Of a stretch of DNA of 64,000 nt, positions 26,443 to 34,836 are shown piece by piece (positions within the stretch are counted from its first letter, which is position 1; every line of letters begins with the position of its first letter). The notes beneath the pieces are model-generated. The model searched no databases. It was not told the DNA's origin and saw nothing but the letters and a program-made list of their open reading frames with translations. A program made the position numbers and the translations under genes. Source of the stretch: an uncultured Roseibium sp. (GTDB lineage: Bacteria; Pseudomonadota; Alphaproteobacteria; Rhizobiales; Stappiaceae); NCBI RefSeq assembly GCF_947499295.1, contig NZ_CANMNP010000020.1, positions 62,001-126,000 of the forward strand, read 5' to 3'.

Positions 26443-28653
26443 TCAGCCAATTCCGGCATCTGCGCAAACCGCTTCACCTGCCCCGGTCCCAGCCTGATCG
26501 GCGGCGTGAAGAACCTTGTCGAACTTGACGATGGCAAGGATCTTTTCCAGATCTTTCAACGAAATCAGACGGGCTTTCCATTTCTGGGTAAGCTGGAATT
26601 CGAACGCAACATCACTCAAGTCCTGCTCAAGCTGAAAAGCAAAGGCCTGAAGTTCTCCGTCCGCATTGGCGACCGCAACCTTCCAGTAGGACTGCGGGAT
26701 GCGGACCTTCGTGACACCATCATCATCTACACCGGTGAAAATCGGGTCTTCGGCCTTGAGAACGGGCCCCGCCAACACACAGAGCTTTTCGGTCTTTGCC
26801 TGCTTGAAGATGTGATTTTCAAGTTGACCCCATTCACCACCTTCCCGGGATCTGTTGAACCCCTTGACCTGCGGCGTGCAGTTCGTGGAGTGGAACGTGT
26901 CTCCGTTTGCGAGTTGAACCTCCTCGTATGTCCGTCCCCACACCACCGCGTTGCGCCGGACCACATGGCCTTTGTCAAACGCTTTCCGGTCTTTGTTAAA
27001 GAACCTGTCCGGCAGTTGATGGTCACCGGGTATCCTCGGGTCGGCAAACCACTTCTCGCGATCATTGTCGGACGTGAAGCCGTTTAGGGCCTTCCGATTG
27101 TATTTGCGTCCAGGTTCGGGTTTCAGGCTGGATTTACGCGTGTCGACATTGGCCGCGGTGACAAGTGGCATACGTCGAAGTTTGTCCATAATTATCGAAA
27201 AATGATAATACTTCAGAAGGTTAGACCCATCGTCAAGTTTTGAAACCCGGTCCATATCGGTCACCTTTGGCACGGGAACATCAAGACCGATGAAGGACGG
27301 GTCATAGCCTGGACGGTTGGTATAGTCGTCATCATGCTTGGGTTCGACCATGCGTTCGATGGCCGGAGCCACCAGCGGCGGCCCGGCAGATATTGCAGCA
27401 GAAGTTTGCGCGCCGACCAAAGATGCAGCTCCTATCTGAACGTCTATCGTGATCGGGATGGTCCAACGGCTCGAGCCGCCGGGCCCTGCGGTCTGAACGG
27501 GTGTCTGGATTGTACCACCGCCACTGTCCAGTGACGGAGCTACCGAAGCGCTTTCGGCAATCCCATCTGCCTGCCTCCAATCTGACGACCACGGATTGGG
27601 GTCTTCGATGTTGCTGAGCGCATCTTCCCCAAATTCAAGACCCGCACCCACAACCTTGTCATCACGAGACAGTTCATAGGTTGGAACCGCAAAGTTCGCG
27701 TCCTTGTATCGTCCGGCAAAATGGAGCGCGACAATGTCGCCAGTGATGACATCCATGACGAGACTGCCAGATGCGCCACCGAGCGAACTTGCGTCATGCG
27801 TAACGCTATTGACCTGATCACCGTAACTGAGGATTTCCCGGCGGCTTTTCAAAAAACCGGGCAGCAGTCTTTTGACGTCGTAAATGCCCTTGAAGACACG
27901 GTTCTGAACCGCTGCATCGTTGCGCGGATCAAACGCCGGGTAGCCGACCAGAGAAATCTCTCGGCCTTCAAGGTCCTCCGGTTCCTGCATGGACAAAAGC
28001 AATGGGTCGACACCTTCCGGGGACCCTTCCAGCTGCAACAATGCCATATCCCAGTGCGGGTGGATCATTCGTATACCGATTACTTTCGCAAACGCACTCT
28101 CAGCAGATCCCGCTTCCTGCTTGTAATCGATCCCTGCAGTCTGACCTGGCCGGAAAGCCAAACCTTTTTCACCTAGTCCCGTTGCAAATAGCTCGGCTAC
28201 ATGGCGGTTGGTCATGATCAGATCATCTGCGACCAGAAAGCCTGTGCCGCCATACGGCAGATAGGGATGGTCCGGGAGTTCAATCCGTCCAGCAGCCGGC
28301 AAGGTCTTAAGAATATTTCGCCGGATGGTCTCATTCGTATTGAAATGCAGCCAGTCCTTGTGCTGGACGTTATAGGCCCCATTGGTCACAACAATTGCCG
28401 GACGTTTGTCGGGTACGATAATCGCTTCAATCAGGAAAGCTTCTTCTCGGTCGAGGTCTTGACCGCGGGCCAGTTTTTCAACGGCCGCATGAGCTTTTGC
28501 CCGCTCGTCATCGGCCCCGGCCGGGCCTTCGTCCATGCCACCGCCCATGCGCAGCGTCTCTTCGGGCTGGTCGGCCAATTCAGCAAGATCACCGCTTGAA
28601 AGCAGTGTTTCGAGATAATTCTTTAGGTCGGGCTTTTCCTTTGAAACAGGCAT
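26443..28653 (-). CDS. Trypsin-like serine protease fused to a DNA/RNA non-specific (NUC) endonuclease
   Basis: The 736-residue protein has three parts. Residues 1-125 are a mostly helical N-terminal region with a short beta segment (EAIIVPDKRPAIVV) of unknown family. Residues 130-330 form a chymotrypsin-like protease with a complete triad: His151 (TNRHVA), Asp202 (HWDMALLQL) and Ser295 (GGASGS). After a proline/alanine-rich linker (about 350-440), residues 475-715 form a NUC/EndoG-type nuclease with the catalytic DKGH motif at 560-563 (usually DRGH), STNCTPQ at 589-595 and a metal-site Asn-containing GFNRSREGGEWGQLE. There is no signal peptide, so it acts in the cytoplasm unless released otherwise. 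It is the second gene of an operon with the papain/hydrolase gene (19-base gap; GGGAG before the ATG). Self-cleavage freeing an active nuclease is a hypothesis. Confidence 0.9.
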   Translation of the reverse strand: MPVSKEKPDLKNYLETLLSSGDLAELADQPEETLRMGGGMDEGPAGADDERAKAHAAVEKLARGQDLDREEAFLIEAIIVPDKRPAIVVTNGAYNVQHKDWLHFNTNETIRRNILKTLPAAGRIELPDHPYLPYGGTGFLVADDLIMTNRHVAELFATGLGEKGLAFRPGQTAGIDYKQEAGSAESAFAKVIGIRMIHPHWDMALLQLEGSPEGVDPLLLSMQEPEDLEGREISLVGYPAFDPRNDAAVQNRVFKGIYDVKRLLPGFLKSRREILSYGDQVNSVTHDASSLGGASGSLVMDVITGDIVALHFAGRYKDANFAVPTYELSRDDKVVGAGLEFGEDALSNIEDPNPWSSDWRQADGIAESASVAPSLDSGGGTIQTPVQTAGPGGSSRWTIPITIDVQIGAASLVGAQTSAAISAGPPLVAPAIERMVEPKHDDDYTNRPGYDPSFIGLDVPVPKVTDMDRVSKLDDGSNLLKYYHFSIIMDKLRRMPLVTAANVDTRKSSLKPEPGRKYNRKALNGFTSDNDREKWFADPRIPGDHQLPDRFFNKDRKAFDKGHVVRRNAVVWGRTYEEVQLANGDTFHSTNCTPQVKGFNRSREGGEWGQLENHIFKQAKTEKLCVLAGPVLKAEDPIFTGVDDDGVTKVRIPQSYWKVAVANADGELQAFAFQLEQDLSDVAFEFQLTQKWKARLISLKDLEKILAIVKFDKVLHAADQAGTGAGEAVCADAGIG

Positions 28654-28672
28654 GTCGAGCTCTCCCTTTGCT

Positions 28673-30772
28673 CTAAAATGAATGGGTGGCCAAATCTTTG
28701 ATGATAACTTTGGGCTCAGCGCCGAGAATGCGCCTCAGCATCTCTGTGTTTATTGTTGTGTCGTTGTCGAATGATCCGTGACGCACCGGGATTTCAGCGA
28801 GCCCGTTCGTGGTTTCGCGGTGCTCAAGAACACTGAAGGAGGCATTGATGCGCTTTAGTTGCGCAACCCAGTCCTCAGCGGACTTCCTGGTAACCCCTGC
28901 AAAAATGTCCTTCTCGAAGGCTTCCTTGAACTTGTCCTTCAAGGCCCATTCCAGACCCAGCAGCGGAGTCTTGTGGTCATCCTCGAGCGCCCGGCTGACC
29001 AGATAGAGAATAGATTTGCCGTAAAGCTGTTCCTTGCCGACGAAATCAGCCCTCTCCAACTCGTCATTCAAGAGATCGACATGGAGGCCACCATCCGCAA
29101 TGACGTGTTTCTCGGTGTTGTGCCCATAGTAACGACCGGCAAAAGCAATGGTGCATGCTGGTGCCCAAAGCGTCACTGTCTTCACAGGCGGCTTTTTCTT
29201 GTCACCAAGTTTTCGCTGCCTGAGGTCTTCCAGGAAGTGTCCAAGCCAGATGGATCCGGCAGAGTGTCCGACCATATGCATCTCAAGGTCTGGAAAATCG
29301 TTCAAAAGAGTGCGCACATGTCTACTGACCTGGCGGATCGCGCCTTCGCCGAGTGCAGCCGAAGCTGCATTCTGCTTCATCTGGCCCCAGACCGCACGGC
29401 CCACCAATTGGCGGGCGGCGAGCTCGAATGTCCTGTCCCGCTTCTCCTTCAAGACATCGAACAGCCCCTCACTCCCTGCACGCCCCGGCCCCTCTGACAG
29501 GTCTGTGGCAAAACGCCTGAAATGATCTTCCCCGATAAATTTCAGGCTCTCCGCCAATCCCGTTTTCCAGACGAAGAACACAGGTGCAATTCCGTTGGCT
29601 TCAAAACAGGGGCCAAGCTTTTGCGCGTGCTTAACCGCTCTGTCTTCCCCGGTCAGGCCGCCGTGCGCAAAAAAGACGAGTTTGCGTACCTGCTTGTCTT
29701 CTAGCAACTGCCGAACGTTTTTAAACACGACGGCAAGTCCGTCATGTGCATCGGCTGCTTCCGGTAACCGGCGCAACAGCCGTCCGTCATTGCCGCTCAC
29801 AACCGAGTGACGATAGGTCTTTGCCTCACTCCATCTTTGGACCGCCTCCAGGCCGGACCCGGCTGACGTACCGATTGCTTGCTCAGACACTGGGAGGTTG
29901 GCAAGTGGGGCACTGGGTTTGACGACGGCGACCTGATCGACCTCAACAGGGGCGCCGACGACCGCGACCCAGGCATCGAAGCCGTTGTCCACCCAATCCT
30001 TGTAAGGCAGCAGTCCAAAACCCTTGTAACCCCAGTCCGGTCCCCAGGAATTCTGCACGATAAAGCCATAGCGGTTATAGCCAACCAGTGCGAAGGCGTG
30101 CCCCCCTGTTGTCTTGTCACTGGTTCGTTGAATGACCGCCTTCTGCAGCGACGCGCACGTCTTGAGGCTCCAGCCGTCATGTACTTTGGCAGAAGCATAG
30201 ATTGCATGCGTTTCAACGATCGCGGCCTGCATGTCGGCTATAGAACGTGAATCCACGCGGTAATAGGCACCCAGCGGGCGTTCGATCGCGTCAATTTCCC
30301 AGCCCGCCTTGGGCGGCACAAACTTGCTGTCGTCATAGGGAAACAGGTCTTTCCGGCAGACACCATGTTTGTGCCAGCCTTTCATGGCCCCCCGGCAACT
30401 TGATCCGCTGTAGTCCTCGCCGTCCCACTCATCATAGAGTTTGGCATTGTTGTAGAGCATGCGCTCGCTCACAAGGTGAGGCTTTTCAGCGGCTCTGCCG
30501 CGCTCGGTTTCCTCTAAGTAACGTTCCCAAAAGACATAGTTGATGACAGCCGCCAGGCCAAAGCCTGTGCACGCCCCTTCTGAGCCCTGGTTCAATATGT
30601 ATCCGTCTTCGAGAAATCTCGGCAGAAACTGCTCCGCCAGCTCTTCCGGCGGATACTGTGGCGGCAGGAACGTCAAAGGCGGGCGATAGGGACGATCCCT
30701 GAAATCAACCCGGTCGGGTCTTACATCGAGGCCACGAAGTGTTCCAGAAAATGAATGCTTGACCGATGCCAT
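28673..30772 (-). CDS. Papain-like (C1) cysteine peptidase fused to an alpha/beta-hydrolase domain
   Basis: The 699-residue protein starts with a papain-fold peptidase (about 15-275). The oxyanion Gln62 and catalytic Cys68 are in NQGSEGACTGFGLA, His225 in GGHAFALVGYN and Asn241 in VQNSWGPDWGYKGFG. After a linker (about 280-340), residues 345-660 form an alpha/beta-hydrolase: an HGG oxyanion strand LVFFAHGGLTG (about 366-375) and the nucleophile elbow VGHSAGS with Ser504. No signal or pro-peptide is seen, unlike secreted papains, so a cytoplasmic role is likely. The gene leads the operon whose second member carries a protease and a nuclease. Pairing four hydrolase domains in two proteins is unusual. 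I know of no characterised system with this layout. Confidence 0.9.
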   Translation of the reverse strand: MASVKHSFSGTLRGLDVRPDRVDFRDRPYRPPLTFLPPQYPPEELAEQFLPRFLEDGYILNQGSEGACTGFGLAAVINYVFWERYLEETERGRAAEKPHLVSERMLYNNAKLYDEWDGEDYSGSSCRGAMKGWHKHGVCRKDLFPYDDSKFVPPKAGWEIDAIERPLGAYYRVDSRSIADMQAAIVETHAIYASAKVHDGWSLKTCASLQKAVIQRTSDKTTGGHAFALVGYNRYGFIVQNSWGPDWGYKGFGLLPYKDWVDNGFDAWVAVVGAPVEVDQVAVVKPSAPLANLPVSEQAIGTSAGSGLEAVQRWSEAKTYRHSVVSGNDGRLLRRLPEAADAHDGLAVVFKNVRQLLEDKQVRKLVFFAHGGLTGEDRAVKHAQKLGPCFEANGIAPVFFVWKTGLAESLKFIGEDHFRRFATDLSEGPGRAGSEGLFDVLKEKRDRTFELAARQLVGRAVWGQMKQNAASAALGEGAIRQVSRHVRTLLNDFPDLEMHMVGHSAGSIWLGHFLEDLRQRKLGDKKKPPVKTVTLWAPACTIAFAGRYYGHNTEKHVIADGGLHVDLLNDELERADFVGKEQLYGKSILYLVSRALEDDHKTPLLGLEWALKDKFKEAFEKDIFAGVTRKSAEDWVAQLKRINASFSVLEHRETTNGLAEIPVRHGSFDNDTTINTEMLRRILGAEPKVIIKDLATHSF

Positions 30773-31060
30773 TACCGATCACCTAAAGTAGTGTAAAAAC
30801 AAATAAGCTACTTGAAGAGACTAGATCACTTCAAAGACAATCAGCAACCTTTGATAAATAAAATTTCAAAATACAACCTATTACGCAACGTCAGGTAGGT
30901 CTGCATTCTCAGCCATATCACCTGATCCTCGCCCTGATGTGACGTTGGTTGACCACGCAGGGCCTTCAATCGAAATGCCTCAAGCGCCACCTCATCAAGC
31001 AGCGGCGGGAACCTTCATCTGCGCCGATAAAACTCGTCTTGATGAAAAGGAACACGTCTC
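30773..31060. promoter_or_regulatory. AT-rich divergent region upstream of the peptidase-nuclease operon
   Basis: This gap is richer in A and T than its surroundings, especially 30780-30890, and must hold the promoters of the peptidase-nuclease operon (minus) and the DM13 gene (plus). An inverted repeat AAGTAG...CTACTT spans about 30786-30813, just before the operon start. I could not fix -10/-35 elements with confidence. The ribosome site before the peptidase ATG is weak. Confidence 0.35.
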
Positions 31061-31450
31061 ATGTTGAACCGTCGGCACTTCTTGTCACTGTCTGCCGGGA
31101 TGGCGGTAGCCACGGCCACCGCGTCTCTTCCCGCTCTTGCGCAGGATCGCGCCAGATCCGGGCGCTTCAAGGGAAAAAGCCGTCATGTGACGACGGGGCA
31201 TGCGGAGCTGTCCGGCAGCCGCGTCGTCTTGCAGAGAGATTTCACCTTTGATGGTGCCCCGGACGCCCGCATAGGACTTGGACGGAACGGGCGATACGAT
31301 CCAAACACGGATCTCGGAGCCTTGAAGAAGTTAAAAGGCCAACAGTCCTACCGTTTGCGCGGTGGTATCGATGTCTCGAAATACAACGAAGTCTATGTAT
31401 GGTGTCGCAAATTCGAGGTCCCGCTCGGTGTTGCGAAACTTGGCGGTTAA
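31061..31450 (+). CDS. Exported DM13-domain protein
   Basis: The 129-residue protein has a twin-arginine-like signal (NRRHFLSLSAGMAVATATASLPALA, cut here: NRRHFLSLSAG then ALA-Q near 28). The mature part is a DM13 domain, ending in the typical DVSKYNEVYVWCRKFEVPLG with its conserved cysteine. DM13 domains are proposed to be electron-transfer or redox modules at the cell surface, an idea based on family analysis. AAAGGAA lies about 8 bases before the ATG. It stands alone between the divergent peptidase operon and a convergent small membrane protein. Confidence 0.85.
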   Translation: MLNRRHFLSLSAGMAVATATASLPALAQDRARSGRFKGKSRHVTTGHAELSGSRVVLQRDFTFDGAPDARIGLGRNGRYDPNTDLGALKKLKGQQSYRLRGGIDVSKYNEVYVWCRKFEVPLGVAKLGG

Positions 31451-31458
31451 AGGCGCTC

Positions 31459-31497
31459 TGCGGAAGTGCTTCCCTATTCACAGGGGACACTTCCGCA
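31459..31497. terminator. Long hairpin between convergent genes (possible terminator)
   Basis: Perfect 10-base arms TGCGGAAGTG and CACTTCCGCA enclose a second small stem TCCCT/AGGGGA. No proper T-run follows on the plus strand, so it may act as a 3'-end stabiliser rather than an intrinsic terminator. Confidence 0.5.
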
Positions 31498-31509
31498 AAA
31501 AGCCTGATC

Positions 31510-31848
31510 TTAGCGGCCCCAGTCCTTCGAAGCTGGTACCGGCACGGAAGCGTTGCGACTGAAAACAGCAAAGACTGCCTGTGCTGCGAGTACAGCCGCA
31601 ACAACTGAAGCCAGACCAATTCCAAGGTCAACATATTCAGAAAACGGCAATCGGAAAGCAAAGTCGAATATCTCGATGAAGCTTGCCGTGAAGGCAATGA
31701 AAAGACCGCCTGCAATCAGAAGCACACCGCCGTCTCCAGAACGGTTTTCCGACTGAAAAGACTTCGACGCCAGGAAATAGCCAAGAACGACTGCTGAGAA
31801 GATGACTGTCGTCAACAACAAAATCCCCAAGGTGACGTACATACTCAT
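31510..31848 (-). CDS. Small three-helix membrane protein of unknown function
   Basis: This 112-residue protein is not recognised. It begins MSMYVTLGILLLTTV and has three hydrophobic helices (about 3-27, 41-63 and 70-95) and a short polar C-terminus ending KDWGR. The start at 31848 has AAAGG 8 bases upstream; longer readings of the frame are cysteine-rich and unlikely. It is convergent with the DM13 gene and about 270 bases downstream of the homospermidine synthase 3' end on the same strand, so it probably has its own promoter in an AT-rich gap. Confidence 0.65.
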   Translation of the reverse strand: MSMYVTLGILLLTTVIFSAVVLGYFLASKSFQSENRSGDGGVLLIAGGLFIAFTASFIEIFDFAFRLPFSEYVDLGIGLASVVAAVLAAQAVFAVFSRNASVPVPASKDWGR

Positions 31849-32117
31849 GGCCCAACCTTTCAATGTTTTGTTGGTGCCGTTCTTTCCGCATACTTCGAGT
31901 TGGAAATCCCGACAGAAAAGATCGCATGGCATCAGAAAAGATCGATCTGCGCCGCGCGGCAGTTGGGAACCAATTGTGGCGATTTCTGGTTTGGAGGAGT
32001 TAATTGGTTTGCCGCAAATCATTAAATTTACGAAAGAAATCTGAATTTCCCCCAGCCTCTACAGGCGGACGAGGCTCCTGTGCTCGACAGGAACCCCGTA
32101 GTCCAGCCCGAGAACTT

Positions 32118-34556
32118 CTAGCGAACCAGAATGTTGCGAAACTGCCAGGGGTCATTCGGGTCGATATCTTCGGGAAAGAAACCCGGCCTGTTATCGAGCG
32201 GCGTCCAGTCGGTGTAGTATCCCTTGACCGGACCAAGGTAGGGAAGCTGGATCGCAAGGCAGCGTTTGTAGTCCATCTCGTCGGTTTCAACGATACCAGC
32301 ATGCGGATTTTCCAGAGCCCAGACCATCCCGGCAATCACGGCCGACGTCACCTGCAAACCAGTGGCATTCTGATAAGGTGCCAGATTGCGCGTTTGCTCT
32401 ACCGACAGCTGGGAACCGTACCAATAAGCGTTCTTCTTGTGCCCATAGAGCAAAACGCCAAGCTCATCGATCCCGTCCTGAAGTTCGTTTTCCTCTAGGA
32501 CATGCAATTTGTCCTGGATCTTGCCGGCGGCGCCAAAAAGCTCATGAAGCGACAACACTGCGTCATTTGCTGGGTGGTAAGCGTAGTGACAGGTCGGCCG
32601 GTAGCTGACCCTTTTGCCATTCTCCAGCGTGAAATAGTCGGCGATTGAAATGGCTTCGTTGTGGGTTACCAGATAGCCGAACTGAGCTCCGGGTGTTGGA
32701 CACCAGGTTCTGACCCTCGTATTGGCACCTGGCTGCTCCAGATAGATAGCTGCATTGCAGCCCTTCCTATGGCTTTTGGCGTTTTTAGGCTTCCAGGTCT
32801 CGTGCGTTCCCCACCCGAGTTCGGCCGGTTGAAACCCTTCTGACAGAAACCCCTCTACAGACCAGGTGTTCCAGAATGTATTTGCAGGCTTCGGTTCCTT
32901 GGCACGTTGTGTGTCGCGTTCAGCAATGTGGATGCCTTTGACCCCGGTCTTTTTCATCAATTTCGCCCAGTCTTTCTTTGACTTGGGCTCCTTGAATTTG
33001 ACACCGGTTTCAGTTGCTACATCGACAATAGCCTTTTTGACGAACCAGGACACCATCCCCGGGTTTGCACCACAGCAGGAAACGGCGGTCGTTCCACCAG
33101 GTTTCTTCTTCTTTTCCCGGCGCACAGTTTCGCGCAGGGCATAATTGGTGCGATCGGCTGCCGTTGCCGTGTCGTCGAAGTAAAACCCGGGCCACGGCTC
33201 GACCACTGTATCGATATAGAGCACTCCAAGCTTGCGGCACAGCTTCATCAGGTCGAGCGATGACGTATCAACGGACAGATTGACTACAAAGCCCTGTCCC
33301 TCGCCTTCGCTCAGCAGCGGTGTGAGAACGTCTTTGTAGTTCTTTGGCGTCAAAGCCGTTTTCTGAAATTTGTAGCCACGATCTGTCACCAGTTTGGCGT
33401 CTGTGTCCACCGGGTCAATCACAGTGAACCGGTTCTTATCGAAATTGAAATGCCGCTCGATCAATGGCAGGGTCCCCTTACCGATCGATCCCAACCCAAT
33501 CATCACCACGGGACCTGAAATAGTTCCATGCACCGGCCAGCTCTTGGCGGTTGCAGCCGGCCGAGGGGCGACTTTTTTGGCGACAGTCTTTCGTGGTGCG
33601 GCTGATTTGGCGGCCGACTTGCTTGCGCTCGCCTTCTTTGCAGTGACCGGTTTTGCCGAGGCTGGCTTGGTGCTTGCCGGCTTTGCAGCAGCGGGTCTGG
33701 AGCTGGAAGGCTTGGCTGTCGTCGGCTTGGCTGTCGTCGGCTTGGCTGTCGTCGGCTTGGTCGCCGCTGGCTTTACGCTGACTGGTTTGGCCGTTTTTGA
33801 AATCGCAGTTGCCGCCTTTGTTGCTGCAGGTCTAGCGGTTTGAGGCTTTGCGGCAGCTGCCACTTTTGCAACGCTCTGCTTTGTCGCTGCAGGTTTTGAC
33901 CTACTGGTTACCTTTGGCGAACCGGCTCGCGCTTTTGTGGCCCTGTTTGCTGTTGCAGCCTTTGTCGCGGCTGGCTTGGCCGCCGCACGCTTGGTTGCCG
34001 CGGTATTGGCCGCCGCAGTCTTTTTCTGAACACCTGACGTTCCAGCACCTGCTTTGGCCCGCGCAGGCTGCCGTGCAGCAGTCGTCCCAGAGGCGTTTGC
34101 CCGTTTTGATGAAGCTTCGGTCGCTGCTGCCTTTGGTGCTGCCGGCTTTCGGCTGGCTCCAGTTTTGGATGCGTTGGTTTTGGAACCGGCTGCCTTTGTT
34201 TCAGAGGCTTTGGCGGCCGTCGGTTTCGGTGCTGCTGCGGCTTTCCTGGCTGCTGCTGGCTTCGCGGCCGCCGTCTTCACACCGGCGGCTTTGGAAGACG
34301 GCGTCTTTGCGGCCGCAGTTGGCTTTGGGGAAGCCTGTTTGGCAGGTTGCTTTGCTGCTGCAGGCTTCGCGGTTTGCTTGGTATTGGATGATTTGGCTGC
34401 AGCAGGTTTGCGCGCAGGAGATTTATTTGTTGCCGCCTTGTCGACAGCTGTTTTGGTTGACCGTGCTTTTGCTGCGGTCGTGCGTCGTGCAGCAGGTTTG
34501 GCGGCAGCTTTTGTCGTCCGGCTCTTCGGGGCGCCGCCTTTGGTATCATCGGTCAT
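32118..34556 (-). CDS. hss: Homospermidine synthase with a long histone H1/AlgP-like N-terminal extension
   Basis: The C-terminal 475 residues (from about 338) are a full homospermidine synthase: the NAD-binding start VVMIGLGSIGKGTLPL, then VEPWPGFYFDD, SCCGANPGMVSWFVK, FWNTWSVEGF and TCHYAYHPANDAV. The enzyme makes homospermidine from putrescine. The first 338 residues are almost only Ala, Lys, Pro, Thr, Ser and Arg in repeats such as AAAKPAA and AKPTT, like histone H1 tails or AlgP; ordinary enzymes of this family are about 475-480 residues and lack it. The reading frame is open throughout, and GGAG lies 8 bases before the ATG, so the fusion looks real. A roughly +80 net charge from Lys/Arg implies nucleic-acid or polyanion binding (inference). 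The ornithine decarboxylase gene is upstream. Confidence 0.92.
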   Translation of the reverse strand: MTDDTKGGAPKSRTTKAAAKPAARRTTAAKARSTKTAVDKAATNKSPARKPAAAKSSNTKQTAKPAAAKQPAKQASPKPTAAAKTPSSKAAGVKTAAAKPAAARKAAAAPKPTAAKASETKAAGSKTNASKTGASRKPAAPKAAATEASSKRANASGTTAARQPARAKAGAGTSGVQKKTAAANTAATKRAAAKPAATKAATANRATKARAGSPKVTSRSKPAATKQSVAKVAAAAKPQTARPAATKAATAISKTAKPVSVKPAATKPTTAKPTTAKPTTAKPSSSRPAAAKPASTKPASAKPVTAKKASASKSAAKSAAPRKTVAKKVAPRPAATAKSWPVHGTISGPVVMIGLGSIGKGTLPLIERHFNFDKNRFTVIDPVDTDAKLVTDRGYKFQKTALTPKNYKDVLTPLLSEGEGQGFVVNLSVDTSSLDLMKLCRKLGVLYIDTVVEPWPGFYFDDTATAADRTNYALRETVRREKKKKPGGTTAVSCCGANPGMVSWFVKKAIVDVATETGVKFKEPKSKKDWAKLMKKTGVKGIHIAERDTQRAKEPKPANTFWNTWSVEGFLSEGFQPAELGWGTHETWKPKNAKSHRKGCNAAIYLEQPGANTRVRTWCPTPGAQFGYLVTHNEAISIADYFTLENGKRVSYRPTCHYAYHPANDAVLSLHELFGAAGKIQDKLHVLEENELQDGIDELGVLLYGHKKNAYWYGSQLSVEQTRNLAPYQNATGLQVTSAVIAGMVWALENPHAGIVETDEMDYKRCLAIQLPYLGPVKGYYTDWTPLDNRPGFFPEDIDPNDPWQFRNILVR
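33709..33760. repeat. 15-bp tandem repeat inside hss (AKPTT units)
   Basis: Three perfect copies of GGCTTGGCTGTCGTC plus a partial fourth encode successive AKPTT units on the minus strand. The repeat keeps the reading frame, so copy-number change would alter the length of the basic tail without a frameshift. Confidence 0.9.
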
Positions 34557-34836
34557 TCTCAAAACTCCAAATCTCTTCGTTTCGTCTCAGCGTTGTGTCA
34601 GCAACATCAGACGAGAACGTGGCATGAAAGCGCACTGATTGCACTTTTCTCAGGACTTGACGGTTTTTCCCTGAAATTTCAAGTCTGAAACGCCAATTAT
34701 TAGGCAAACACAGTTCGCGCCGGCCGTCTTGGATCACGAGATTACGGGCAACACATACTTGAAAGGAACCAGCCCGGCCTGCTCTTGCACTAGAAGAACA
34801 GACCGTGCTGATGAAGAAACACGATAGCGCAGTCAG

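Noticed and set aside
33848..34627. Leucine/tryptophan-rich plus-strand frame of 259 codons
   Set aside because: It is the antisense of the Lys/Ala-rich hss tail; repeats on one strand keep the other strand open by chance.
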